A stretch of DNA of 26,747 nucleotides from JBEKTY01 sp049515555 (GCA_049515555.1 JBEKTY010000120.1:1-26747), one strand, 5' to 3'. Shown: positions 15,815 through 25,700, counted from the stretch's first letter. Translations and numbers: made by a program. The notes: generated by a model from the letters alone, not told the origin.

Positions 15815-15943
15815 GGTGGGTTACGGGGTCTATCCATCGTGCAGGTCACTCACGCTTGCGGATTTCTGGGCGGGCACAGCACAGAGTCAAGGTCGAGGCT
15901 TCCCGTACACATTCCGTTATTCCTGGCAGCCGGGAGTTGAGAC

Positions 15944-18900
15944 ATGAGCCTCACGCGCACAGGCCGGTTCTTTTTCGGCAGGCATCGTCGAACGAGTGCC
16001 AATCGCATTTCCAACACACGGCCCGCAGCTCCTTACACACGCAGACTTGGAGTCGAGCCGCTCGAAGACCGCAGGCTGTTGTCGGCATCCTACACCATAA
16101 CCGAACTGGGCGCTGGCTCGGCGTCCGGCATCAACGACAGCGGGCAGGTTGCGATCTCGTCTGGAGATGTTTTTGTCTACAGCAACGGCACGATGAAAGA
16201 CCTTGGTGTATCGTTTGGAGCCACCGGCATCAACGAGAGCGGGGAGGTTGTAGGCACCAAATACGCAAATGGGGAGCACTATGGCGTTCTTTACAGCAAT
16301 GGCACGATGACCTACATGGGCTGTTTTCCTGGCACCTACTCCTCCGACACCGAGGCGTACGGCATCAACGACAGCGGGCAAGCCGTGGGACTTTGTGTGA
16401 CCGACAGCGGGTATTATGACCATGCTTTCCTTTACACCAACGGCGGGATGACCGACCTGGGCACGCTTGTCCCCGGCGGACAGCAAAGCGAGGCGTGGGG
16501 CATCAACAACAGCGGGCAGGTCGTGGGATGGAGTGATACCGCCAGCGGGCTTTGCCATGCTTTTCTTTACAGCAACGGCGGGATGACCGACGTCGGCGCG
16601 CCCCCCGGCTTCGACCAGACTCAGGCTACCGCCATCAACGACAGCGGGCAGATTGTGTCCGTGGCTTACGACGCCAGCGGGTATGAACATGCTTTTCTTT
16701 ACAGCAGCGGCACGTGGACCGACCTGGGCACCCTCCCCGGCTATACCGAGATGTGGCCCACCGCCATCAACGACAGCGGGCAGGTCGTGGGCGGTGCCTA
16801 TACCGCCAGCGGGGCTACGGGGCCTGAACATGCTTTTCTTTACAGCAACGGTACGTTGACCGACCTGGGCACCCCCTCCGGCGACGACCGTAGCTGCGCC
16901 ACCGGCATCAACAACAGCGGGCAAATCGTGGGCTACGCTTCTAGCTTTTCCAGCGTCGCGGTTCTTTGGAGCCCGAGCAGTGCGATTACCAGTTTTACGC
17001 CGCCGGCGGCGATTGAGGGGAAAGCCGTCACCAATGCGGTTGTGGCCGCGTTCACCGATGCCAATCCACATAACCCGACCGCCACGATTACCTGGGCTGA
17101 CGGCACCAACTCGGCGGGAAAGATCCTGAAGAACGCCGATGGCAGCTACACGGTCGAGGGGAGCCATACCTACGACGAGGCGATTCCCGCGCCCGGCAAG
17201 TCGTTTACCGTCTCGGTCAGCGATACCGGCCTGAACGATAGCAAGACGGTAAATGCGACCGTGGCCGATGCGCTGCTGCACCTCAACCCGGTTGCCAATC
17301 CAATAGTGATTACCGGCCTGACGCCGCCGGCGGCGACCGAGGGAAAAGCCATTACCAATCAAGTCGTGGCCACCTTCACCGACAGCAATTCGGCGGCGAA
17401 CCCGACCGCAACCATCACCTGGGCGGACGGAACGCAAACCTCCGGCACCATCCTGCCGGGCGGCGGGGGTGGTTTTGCTGTCCAGGGCAGCTATACCTAC
17501 GCCCAGGTGATCGGTTCCCCGGGCGGCTGGTTCTACGTGACCGTGCAGGACCAAAAGGGCGCGAGTTGTACCGCCTGCGTGCAAGGGGTGACCGTGGCCG
17601 ACGCGGCCGTGAAGATTACCTCCGTCACGCCCCCGCAAGGGGCCAGCGGGGGGCCGGTAACCGAGGGGCAGTTGATCAGCAATGCCGTTGTGGCGTACTT
17701 CACCGACGACGATCCTAAGAGCGTTGCCGCGAACTTCACGGCCACCATTACCTGGGCCGACGGGCAGCAGACCCCGGGAACTGTCGTGGCAAGCACAAGC
17801 AGCGGCGGTTTTCAGGTTAAGGACACCACTTATGACTACGCCGAGGAGATTCCGCCGTCCGGCGGCTCGTTCACCGTGACCGTTAAGGACAATGGCGGCG
17901 CCAGTGACAGCATGACCGTACAAGGGGTGAAGGTGGCCGACGCCCCGCTTACGATCGCCGGCGTGACCCCGCCGCCGTCGACCGAAGGCGTGGTGATCCC
18001 TTACACGATTGTGGCCCATTTCACCGACGCCGATCCTCTTGCACGGGACACCAGCAATTACACGGCTCAGATCACCTGGGCCGACGGGAACCAGACCCAG
18101 GGCCTGATCGCACCCGGTTTCCAAGGCGGTCTTGACGTTTGCAGCCCCATTGGCGGTTACACCTACGCCGAGCAGATCCTTTCCCCGGGCCGACCTTTTA
18201 CGGTGAAGGTGTGGGACGGGAAGCCGGACAATAGCTGGGCCGCCAGCGCCAGCATGACCGTGTCGAGCACCGTGGCCGACGCCCCCCTGACGGCCGGCGC
18301 CATGACACCGCCGGCAGCGACGGAAGGGAAGGCGCTGGGCAAAGTCCCACTGTTCCACTTTACCGACGCCGACCCCAACGCGCCGGTCACGGATTACACG
18401 GCCACGATCACCTGGGGCGACGGCAGCACCTCGACGGTCAATAGCAACACTGGTGCAGCGGGACAGATCGTGGCCGGCGCCAAGGACGGGTTCGACGTAT
18501 TGGGTTCCCACACCTATGCCAAGCTACTCGCCAATGCGACCTTCACGGTAAAGGTTGTGGACGTTGGCGGAAGTTCGGTAAGTGCCACCAGCGGCTTCGG
18601 TGTTGGCGACGCGCCCTTGACGGCCGGCGCCCTGACACCGCCCAAGGCGAAGCAAGGGAAGGCCTTCAGCAAAGCCCTGCTGTTCCACTTTACCGATGGC
18701 AATCCCAAGCCGTCGCTCACCGACTACACGGCCACGATTGCCTGGGGCGACGGCGCCCGATCGACGGTTACCAGCACCGCCGGCTCGGCGGGACAGATCG
18801 TGGCCGATGCCAAGGGCGGGTGCGACGTGCTCGGTTCTTATACCTATGTCCAGGCATTAAGCAATGCGACCTTCAGCGTCCAGGTGACCGATGCAGGCGG

Positions 18901-21304
18901 GCAACAGGCCAGCGCCAGCCAGAACAACTTCAGCGTGGCCGCTGCGAAAACGTCCGGCGGCGGCTCGATCGCGGCCGCGTCGGCAGTTCAGGTTGTCTCG
19001 CCCGCTTTGGGCGCGGCTAGGGACGGCGTCGAGGCCGGCTCTGCCGCCACGCCGGTCTTCCCGGCGGTAGCGTCGGCGACAAACGGCGCCGCATTCCAAC
19101 TTGCGTGGGCAATGGTGGGCGTGCCGCTGACAAACGCGGTCCTCGCCCATTTCACCGACGACGACCCCAACGGCAAAGTCACCGACTACCAGGCGACGAT
19201 CACCTGGGGCGACGGCAACAACTCGACGGTCTCTAGCAGCGCTACTTCAGACGGGCAGATCGTGGCCAATGGCAAGGGCGGGTTCGACGTGCTCGGCTCC
19301 CATACCTATACCCAACCGCTTGACAATGCGACCCTTGGCGTGGCCGTCGCCGAAACCGACAATGTTGACGCCAGCAAGGTGCCCACTTCCACCACTATTT
19401 GCGTGGTTGCGGCGCCCGTGACGTTGGTTTCCGTAACGCCTCCTGCCACGGCTTCCCCCGTGACCGAAGCGAAAGCGTTCAGCAACGCGGTTGTGGCCCA
19501 TTTCACTTGCGTCGATCCCAGCGCCTCGCCCGGCGACTTCACCGTCACGATTGCCTGGGGCGATGGCAGCAGCTCGGCGGGACAGGTCGTGGCCGGTGCA
19601 AGCGGCGGGTTCGACGTCCAAGGCAGCCACACCTACCAGGAGGACATTTCCAAACCGGGCGGCTTGCTCACGGTTACGGTAACCGCCCCAGGGGGCGCCA
19701 GCGCGACCAAGACGGCGAGCGGGGTAAGCGTGGACGACGCGGCGCTGACGCCCGGCGCGTTTACGCCCCCAAAGGCCGTCGAAGGGCAACTGTTCCAGGG
19801 CATCGTCTTCCGCTTCACCGACGCCAATCCCGACGCGCAACCCGAAGATTTTACCGCCACGATCACCTGGGGTGATGAAACGGGGCTCTCGAAAGGACAA
19901 ACAGTCACTTATGTTAATAATCGCAACCCGGACGGATCCTACAGTGCTATCGCAAGCGGATTCATCTCGCCCGATTCCGCGGGCGGATTTGACGTGTGGG
20001 GCGCGCATACCTATGCCGACGAAATCCTGCCCTCTACGACCTTCAAGGTAGAGGTGAAGGATGCGGGCGGAAAGACAATCAGCCAAAGCGGTGTCGTTAC
20101 CGTAGCGGATGCACTTCTGACCGCCGGCGCCTTTACGCCGCCGAAGGCGACGGAAGGCACCGCGCTGAGCAAAGTCGTGCTGTTTCATTTCACCGATGCC
20201 AATCCCAAGGCGGCGGCCAGCGATTTCGCAGCCGTGATCGCCTGGGGCGACGGCAGCAGCGATCGGGTGACCAGCTCGGCCACTGCGGCGGGATCGATCG
20301 TGGCCAACGCCGCGGGCGGGTTCGACGTGCAGGGCTCCCATACCTATGCCGAGGAGCTCAGCGGGGCGACTCTCGCCGTAGGCGTCACCGACGTGGGCGG
20401 ATCGGTCGTTAGCGCGCGAACCACTACCTTAAGCGTCGCCGACGCACCGCTCAAGGCCGGCGCCCTGACACCGCCCAAGGCCAGCGAAGGCAAGCCGCTG
20501 AGCGATGCCTTGCTGTTCCACTTTACCGACGCCGATCCCAAGGCGCCGATCACGGATTACACGGCTACGATCAACTGGGGCGACGGCACCCCACCTTCGA
20601 TAGTCACGAGCGCGGCCAGCTCGGCGGGACAGATCGTGGCCAACGCCAAGGGCGGGTTCGACGTGCTCGGTTCCCATGCCTATGCCGACGAACTCGGCGG
20701 GGCCACGTTCGGCGTACAAGTCAGCGACGTCGGCGGAGCCAATGTTGGCGCGCAAATCACTACGTTCAGCGTCACTGACGCAGCGCTCAAGGCCGGCGCC
20801 CTGACACCGCCGAAGGCGACCGCCGGGAAGCCGCTGAGCAAAGTCCTGCTTTTCCGCTTTAGCGACGCCGATCCCAAGCCGTCGCTCACGGACTACGCGG
20901 CCACAATCACCTGGGGCGACGGCAGCACTTCCGTGGTCACCAGCGCCTCCGGTTCGGCGGGACAGATCGTTGCCGACGCCAAGGGCGGCTTCGACGTATT
21001 GGGTTCCCATACCTATGCCGCGGCACTCAACAGCGCATTCTTCAGCGTGCAGGTGGTCGATGCCGGTGGGCAACAGGCCAGCGCTTTCAAGAGCACCTTC
21101 AGCGTGGCCGCTGGCCCGCTAAGTCAGTCGCAGTCGGCCGCCGCGGTCTCGACACCGTCCACGGCGAAAACAGCTTCGGCCGGCCATAGCGTGGCGGCGC
21201 AGGACGCGGCGCTGATGGCCGTGTTGGCAGACTCCGGCAGCGGTACGACCGATATCGGGACGAAAAAGGGTCCCTCTCTGTGCCTGCTGCTTTCCACGCT
21301 GTGA
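15944..21304 (+). CDS. Giant LEPR-xLL protein with HAF repeats and 12 PKD-like repeats
   Basis: This 1786-aa protein opens with an Arg-rich leader and LGVEPLEDRRLLSA (about residues 35-48), the planctomycetal LEPR-xLL motif found at the N terminus of large exported repeat proteins. Seven HAF-type units follow (about 60-345), each built on GINDSGQVVG...HAFLYSNGGMTDLG. Then come 12 repeats of roughly 110 aa (about 345-1725), each with a TPPxATEGKxxSNAVVAHFTDADP opening, TITWGDG and GSHTYAE, resembling PKD/Ig-like sandwiches. GGGAG lies 7 nt before the ATG. No sortase, dockerin or PEP-CTERM signal is seen at the C terminus. Instead the last eight residues (LCLLLSTL) and the stop are encoded by a palindromic repeat. 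The likely role is an adhesin or surface structure. It is convergent with a C1 peptidase gene 4 bp away. Confidence 0.9.
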   Translation: MSLTRTGRFFFGRHRRTSANRISNTRPAAPYTRRLGVEPLEDRRLLSASYTITELGAGSASGINDSGQVAISSGDVFVYSNGTMKDLGVSFGATGINESGEVVGTKYANGEHYGVLYSNGTMTYMGCFPGTYSSDTEAYGINDSGQAVGLCVTDSGYYDHAFLYTNGGMTDLGTLVPGGQQSEAWGINNSGQVVGWSDTASGLCHAFLYSNGGMTDVGAPPGFDQTQATAINDSGQIVSVAYDASGYEHAFLYSSGTWTDLGTLPGYTEMWPTAINDSGQVVGGAYTASGATGPEHAFLYSNGTLTDLGTPSGDDRSCATGINNSGQIVGYASSFSSVAVLWSPSSAITSFTPPAAIEGKAVTNAVVAAFTDANPHNPTATITWADGTNSAGKILKNADGSYTVEGSHTYDEAIPAPGKSFTVSVSDTGLNDSKTVNATVADALLHLNPVANPIVITGLTPPAATEGKAITNQVVATFTDSNSAANPTATITWADGTQTSGTILPGGGGGFAVQGSYTYAQVIGSPGGWFYVTVQDQKGASCTACVQGVTVADAAVKITSVTPPQGASGGPVTEGQLISNAVVAYFTDDDPKSVAANFTATITWADGQQTPGTVVASTSSGGFQVKDTTYDYAEEIPPSGGSFTVTVKDNGGASDSMTVQGVKVADAPLTIAGVTPPPSTEGVVIPYTIVAHFTDADPLARDTSNYTAQITWADGNQTQGLIAPGFQGGLDVCSPIGGYTYAEQILSPGRPFTVKVWDGKPDNSWAASASMTVSSTVADAPLTAGAMTPPAATEGKALGKVPLFHFTDADPNAPVTDYTATITWGDGSTSTVNSNTGAAGQIVAGAKDGFDVLGSHTYAKLLANATFTVKVVDVGGSSVSATSGFGVGDAPLTAGALTPPKAKQGKAFSKALLFHFTDGNPKPSLTDYTATIAWGDGARSTVTSTAGSAGQIVADAKGGCDVLGSYTYVQALSNATFSVQVTDAGGQQASASQNNFSVAAAKTSGGGSIAAASAVQVVSPALGAARDGVEAGSAATPVFPAVASATNGAAFQLAWAMVGVPLTNAVLAHFTDDDPNGKVTDYQATITWGDGNNSTVSSSATSDGQIVANGKGGFDVLGSHTYTQPLDNATLGVAVAETDNVDASKVPTSTTICVVAAPVTLVSVTPPATASPVTEAKAFSNAVVAHFTCVDPSASPGDFTVTIAWGDGSSSAGQVVAGASGGFDVQGSHTYQEDISKPGGLLTVTVTAPGGASATKTASGVSVDDAALTPGAFTPPKAVEGQLFQGIVFRFTDANPDAQPEDFTATITWGDETGLSKGQTVTYVNNRNPDGSYSAIASGFISPDSAGGFDVWGAHTYADEILPSTTFKVEVKDAGGKTISQSGVVTVADALLTAGAFTPPKATEGTALSKVVLFHFTDANPKAAASDFAAVIAWGDGSSDRVTSSATAAGSIVANAAGGFDVQGSHTYAEELSGATLAVGVTDVGGSVVSARTTTLSVADAPLKAGALTPPKASEGKPLSDALLFHFTDADPKAPITDYTATINWGDGTPPSIVTSAASSAGQIVANAKGGFDVLGSHAYADELGGATFGVQVSDVGGANVGAQITTFSVTDAALKAGALTPPKATAGKPLSKVLLFRFSDADPKPSLTDYAATITWGDGSTSVVTSASGSAGQIVADAKGGFDVLGSHTYAAALNSAFFSVQVVDAGGQQASAFKSTFSVAAGPLSQSQSAAAVSTPSTAKTASAGHSVAAQDAALMAVLADSGSGTTDIGTKKGPSLCLLLSTL
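16127..16960 (+). repeat. HAF-unit tandem repeat at DNA level
   Basis: GGCATCAACGACAGCGGGCA or close variants start at 16127, 16226, 16361, 16499, 16631, 16763 and 16904. Most are spaced 132-140 nt, with a shorter first step. Synonymous positions are largely identical, which indicates recent duplication or gene conversion between units rather than selection on protein alone. Confidence 0.85.
16984..21115 (+). repeat. 12-fold tandem repeat encoding PKD-like domains
   Basis: Repeats of about 330 nt (range about 310-460) start near the TPP motifs at about 16996, 17318, 17626, 17968, 18302, 18638, 19100 (degenerate), 19435, 19765, 20137, 20467 and 20803. Two subtypes exist: one reads TITWADG or ends in a PGG(S/W)F strand (repeats 1-4 and 8), the other reads WGDGSxSxVxSxxxSAGQIV (repeats 5-7 and 10-12). 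Repeats 5, 6, 11 and 12 share long DNA blocks such as GACAGATCGTGGCCAACGCC. Confidence 0.85.
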
Positions 21305-21312
21305 ACGGTTAC
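21280..21312. repeat. Half repeat unit overlapping two stop codons
   Basis: GTGCCTGCTGCTTTCCACGC followed by TGTGAACGGTTAC matches the reverse complement of the left half of unit C (22533-22565) with two differences. It supplies TGA (21302-21304) to the giant protein gene on the plus strand and TAA (complement of 21309-21311) to the C1 peptidase gene on the minus strand. Confidence 0.9.
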
Positions 21313-22529
21313 GGCGCGTGGGGCAGAAGGTCGATGGCGTCCAGGCCGAAGGCGTATCCCGCCGAGGCCGCGTTCTTCCCTACACTGTGGAAGCGGATGC
21401 GGTGCCGGCCGGCCGTGAAGGTGTGGGTTCCCAACTCGAGGGTCCCCGAGGGCGAGACGCGGCCGCAGTACAGGTCGAACCGCGACTCCAGCCACTTTCC
21501 GTCGAGCGCCACGCGAATGGTGCCGAAGTCGGGGGCCGCCGTCGCCAGCACGCCCAAGCGATAACGGCCCGGGCGTCGGACCTCGATGGCCAACTCCACG
21601 AAGCCCTCGTTCTCCGCGCCACAGAAGAGCTGTTTGCCCTGGCTCCACATGGCCCGTCCCCACTCGCTCATGTCCTGAGCGTGGCATCGGCAGCGGCCGG
21701 AGGCCACCACGGGCAGTGCTTCGGCCTCGAATCGCTCCAGGGGCACTTCGGAACCGGGCGGCCCCAGCCCCAGCCACAGGGCGTCGTTGGCGTAGGTCCT
21801 TGCGTAGGCATACGACATGCTGCCGTAGCCGCCGTTGCCCCAATGCGGTCCCGCGCTGTTGCGAAAAAGGAACACGCCGCCCTTGTTCTGGGGGTGGTCG
21901 ATGTAACCGACCAGCGCAATGCTATGACCGTCGAATACCGCGTGGGGCGGCGGCACCTGGATCAGCTCGTGGCCTTTGAGCACCTTCGGCCAGCGCAGAC
22001 CGCAGGCCACCGGATGGCCGTGGACCAGGGCTTCCTTGACGGCGCGAAGCTGCACGTCGTCCAGCGGCCGCTTGAGGTCCCAGCGTTTGATCCAGTGCAC
22101 CTGCCAGCGATGGCTCTGCTGAGAGGCGTCAGCCAGGGCGGCGGCCGACGGGGCCCGCCGTGCGCCGCCCGGGCCGGCCTCGGGCATAAGCGCCTCGCGG
22201 CAAATCCCCAGTGCGTTCAGGCCGCAAACCGCCTCGTAGAACATGGCCTGATCGTGGTCCTTGCCGGTGGCCTTCTTCGCCGCCCAGATCAGGAACTCCG
22301 TGGACCGCTCGGCGTCGGGCCGCGGCTCCCGCACGGCCAGCTCGAACTCGGCCAGCGACGCGATGGCGTGCAGCGAGCACGTGTCCGGCCCTTGCACCTG
22401 CGGCATCAGCCCCAGCCGGTTGAACTCGGCGGTAAGGTCCACCTTGCCCGGCAAGACGGATTGAGCCGGAGCCAAACGGCTGCCGGCCAAGCCTATCAGG
22501 ATGGCCAGGCACAACGTGCCATTTCGCAT
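21309..22529 (-). CDS. Secreted papain-like (C1) cysteine peptidase with C-terminal beta-sandwich
   Basis: This 406-aa protein starts at 22529 (MRNGTLCLAILIGLAGSRLA), a signal peptide cut near APAQS. The papain triad is visible in the classic order: Cys51 in QGPDTCSLHAIASLAEFEL, His202 in FDGHSIALVGYIDH and Asn224 in FRNSAGPHWGNGGYGSMSY. The usual GSCWAFA is altered to DTCSLHA (no Trp after Cys), as in divergent bacterial C1 proteins. Residues from about 275 on form a beta-sandwich (FVELAIEVRRPGRYRLGVLA to GYAFGLDAIDLL) like carbohydrate-binding modules. The frame upstream to 22688 is translated repeat unit C and is excluded. No Shine-Dalgarno is seen because the repeat starts 3 bp before the ATG. 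It may process the convergent giant protein, but this rests on position only. Confidence 0.85.
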   Translation of the reverse strand: MRNGTLCLAILIGLAGSRLAPAQSVLPGKVDLTAEFNRLGLMPQVQGPDTCSLHAIASLAEFELAVREPRPDAERSTEFLIWAAKKATGKDHDQAMFYEAVCGLNALGICREALMPEAGPGGARRAPSAAALADASQQSHRWQVHWIKRWDLKRPLDDVQLRAVKEALVHGHPVACGLRWPKVLKGHELIQVPPPHAVFDGHSIALVGYIDHPQNKGGVFLFRNSAGPHWGNGGYGSMSYAYARTYANDALWLGLGPPGSEVPLERFEAEALPVVASGRCRCHAQDMSEWGRAMWSQGKQLFCGAENEGFVELAIEVRRPGRYRLGVLATAAPDFGTIRVALDGKWLESRFDLYCGRVSPSGTLELGTHTFTAGRHRIRFHSVGKNAASAGYAFGLDAIDLLPHAP

Positions 22530-22532
22530 GGG

Positions 22533-22656
22533 GTGACCGTTCACAGCGTGGAAAGTAGCAGGCACACTCCGTGTGCCGTCAGCCGTGCGTCGTTCCGCTT
22601 CAGCGGACGGCACACGGAGTGTGCCTGCTACTTTGGCGCGGCCCGTGAACGGTAAC
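22533..22656. repeat. Palindromic repeat unit C (complete)
   Basis: Outer arms GTGACCGTTCAC (22533-22544) and GTGAACGGTAAC (22645-22656) enclose AAAGTAGCAGGCACACTCCG and GGCACACGGAGTGTGCCTGC. The unit is 124 bp, the same length as unit B. It fills most of the gap between the 1288-aa gene and the C1 peptidase gene, and ends 3 bp before the peptidase start codon. Confidence 0.9.
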
Positions 22657-22701
22657 CGCATGGGCTGCCTCACATTTCCATAGGGCACGCCGATTGACGT
22701 G

Positions 22702-25700
22702 TCACTCGAACACGGCCTCGGCGCTCTTTTCCGAGCGCTCGAAGATGCCGAACGTAACGGGCCAGGTGATGTTCTGCCAGCTTTCCGAGCCCGGCAGGTC
22801 GTTGTCGTCCAGCATGAAACCCAGCCGGAAGGTCTTGCCGCTGGCGAACTCCACTTCCATGTCTTTGCTTTCCATGGGCTGCATGGCCGAGCGGGGGATG
22901 ACGAACTCGAAGAGGATCACTTTGCAGCCGCTCATGTCGATGCCGTAAGCGGCTTCGATCAGCTTGCGGTCCTCGATGTTCTTCGCGTTGTCGAGCACTT
23001 TGATCACCCGCGGGGCCACCTCCGGCGGCAAGAGCTGATTGAGCTTCAACTGCGGGGCCCAGCCGGCCCGCCACGTGTCACGCCATACCACTTCGCCATG
23101 GTCGGAAGTCCGCGTGACGTTGTACTTGAAGCCGCTGGGATAGGTGTTGATGCACATTTCCAGGCAGTCGTGGGTGAAGAACTTGGCCAGCGGCTGGTGC
23201 ATGGTCACTACGTCGTCGAACTTGATGGCGTGCACGTACAGCCGGTCGCCGTGGTAGGCCAGGCGGATGATGGCGCTGTTGTCGGCGGGATCACGGCCGC
23301 CGCCCGTATCGGGAGTCATGATGATGGGCGCGATTCCCAGCTTTCGCCACTTCTCCGGGTCGCCGTCCACGGGCAGCGGCTGGGCCAAACGCCTGATCAC
23401 GACCCGCGGCGGCGGCGGTACGGGCCAGGCGGGCACGGCCCGGGCCGGCTCACGCGCCAGCGCGACGGCCGTCTGCGTGCCGATCCTTACCGGCAGCGAC
23501 TGGCGAACGATCCGATCGTGCCCCTTCAGGGCCAGCCAGTGATAGGCCTGGCAGCAGTAGTCGCCGATCACCAGGTACGGCTGGCCGTCGTTGCCCGTGA
23601 AACCGTGGGTCTGCCGGTGGTTATCCAGCCACATACCGGACCAGCCGAATTCCGGCGGCATGCCCAAAGTGCCCGTGCCCAGGCCGTCGCGGTCCATGGT
23701 CTCATATTCGCAGATCGCGCCGCGGCCGGCGAAGGTCACGCCGCCGATAGTCGTGATGCCATAGAAGCCCATTTTCAGGCCCGGCGGATTCAGGGCATAA
23801 AGCCAGCGCAGGCCGCCCTGGGGGTCGAACCCGGCCATGCTCGTGGCGTTGGCGTGCTCGGTACAGAGGTCCGGGCCGGCCCCGCTCTTAGTAGTGATCG
23901 CCGCCGTGAAACTGCCGTCCTCGTGCATCGACATGTCCTCGGCGATGCTCACCACCTCTTCCGTCTTGAAGTCGTAGGGCGAGACGTACTTCGGCTGGCC
24001 TTCCACCAGGCCCAAGAGGACCCGGCGATGGGCGAAATCGAATTGCGGCACATTCCGGCCATCGAGCCCCTTGAAGGGCACCACCACCACACCGCGGCGC
24101 AGGGGGATGACCATGGCCCCGTCGCGGCGCGGGTCGACGCCCGACAGGGCCCGGGGCTCGAACAGCCGTTCGGTGATCGGCTTGCCGTTTTTATCCAACA
24201 CGGGCGTAGTCGGCGCGGCGTCGTCGATGTTGCCGCTGCCGTGGGCGTCGCGCTGTTCGAACAATCCTTTGTCGTTGTAGCCGTAGGCCACCAAGGCGCG
24301 GACCGTGCCGTCAGCGTCCAGCCGGCAGACGACCATGTCGCGCTTGTTGTGCCCGAAGAGGCCGAAGTTCCTGCCCCCTGCCGTGAAGAAGCACAGCGGC
24401 GCCAGGTTGGGCATCATGTACTTCCAGCGCGAGCCCGGCTCCCAGCGGCGGTTCTTGGCGTCGAGGCTGATGTTGTATCCGCCGCCGATGTTGAAGAACT
24501 GCGTGCGGTCGTCGGCGGCGAACCAGCCCCACGAGATCCCCTGCCCCCACATGGCCAGGTGCTGCCGCTTGACGGCGCCGGCGGCGGAGAACAGCAGCAC
24601 GCGCGGCGGATCGGCCACGGCCAGATCGTTCTGGCCGTTCATCGCCAGCCACTGCGGCGACCAGAACTTCTCGGGCTCGATCTTCCCGTAGCCTTCCCCG
24701 CCCGAGCCGAGGGTGCGCAGCAGCTTGAGCCGGCCGGGGGCGGTGCAGTCGAAGACCGTCACCTTGTTGGCGGTCGGCGAGTAGACGGCCAAGCGCCCGG
24801 CGCCCACGGCCAGCAGCCGGGGATCGGCCACCGGCTGGGCACGGCAGCGCACCTGGCCCGACGCATCCAGGGCCAGCAGCTCCTTGCCCTGGCTGATTAC
24901 CCAGAGGAGTTTATTGGCCGTATCCGCGGCGAGCTGCGTGGGCGCCGCCAGCGGCCATGATCCGTCCACGCCGAGCTCCTCGCCGGCCAGGCGGAGCAGC
25001 TTGTTGGCCTTGACGTCGGCCACGTAGATCCGATCGCCCAGGGCGGCCATGCCGCTGATCTCGGTGAAGGCGCCGGGGTACGATTTCTCGAAGCTTCCGC
25101 CGGCGAAGGTCACGCCCCGGCCCGTCTCCGCATCCAAACGGATCAGGCTGGCCGGCTTGCGCAGCACGTAGACGCGTCCGCGTCCGTCGGCCGCCATGCC
25201 GGTCGCCTCGCCGCCGCCGGGCAGCGACCAGCGCACGTTGCGCATGTCCGCGTCGTAGCCCCGCACATGCTGCCCGTTCTCGAACCCGTGCTGGGCCAAC
25301 ACCAGGCGATCGTCGGGATCGAAGGCCATCGTCATGGGCGAGACCGAGGCGCGCATGCGGACCTCGTTGGGCAGCCGCAGGCTCGACTCCAAATCGCCGT
25401 TGCCCGCCGCGGCCTGGTACTCCAACCGCAAATCGGCCTCCGTGACCTTCAGCACATAGTCGCCCGCCGGGATGGGCCGGCCCTGCCAGTCGCGGCTGGG
25501 CAGCCAATAGGAATGCGTTCCCTTGGGCAGCGGCAGGTTCTGGAACAGGGAGCGGACGCAAACGCCGCCCGGCGTGTACAGGCCCGCGCTGGTCACACCC
25601 GCGCCGGATTGGACCGTCAGCGCGCCGTCGGCGGGGCGCGGGGGCGTGAAGGCCGTCTCGTATGCGCCCAGGTCTGCACGGGCCTGCCGCGGCTTGCCGT

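Larger units (their letters stand above)
15542..15943. other. 402-bp divergent intergenic region
   Basis: This region separates the GH-A-like gene (-) from the giant repeat protein gene (+). It contains an isolated GTGAACGGTT arm (15571-15580) and a candidate promoter (15787-15814). Short frames here (for example 15584-15814 on the minus strand) have no recognisable features and I do not call them. Confidence 0.55.

Noticed and set aside
15917..18511. 864-aa open frame on the minus strand opposite the giant protein
   Set aside because: Its apparent repeats (for example GVGKVEQ) simply mirror the DNA repeats of the plus-strand gene.
15944..21304. CRISPR or phage tail-fibre interpretation of the repeats
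   Set aside because: The repeats are long, in frame and protein-coding (HAF and PKD-like), with no spacers and no phage genes nearby.
4727..22529. A single polysaccharide-utilisation operon
   Set aside because: Genes alternate in strand, most gaps hold palindromic repeats, and there is no transporter, sensor or regulator; only a loose functional grouping is supported.
22699..24960. 753-aa open frame on the plus strand opposite the 1288-aa gene
   Set aside because: Shadow of the minus-strand gene; no start signal, no recognisable domain and biased composition.
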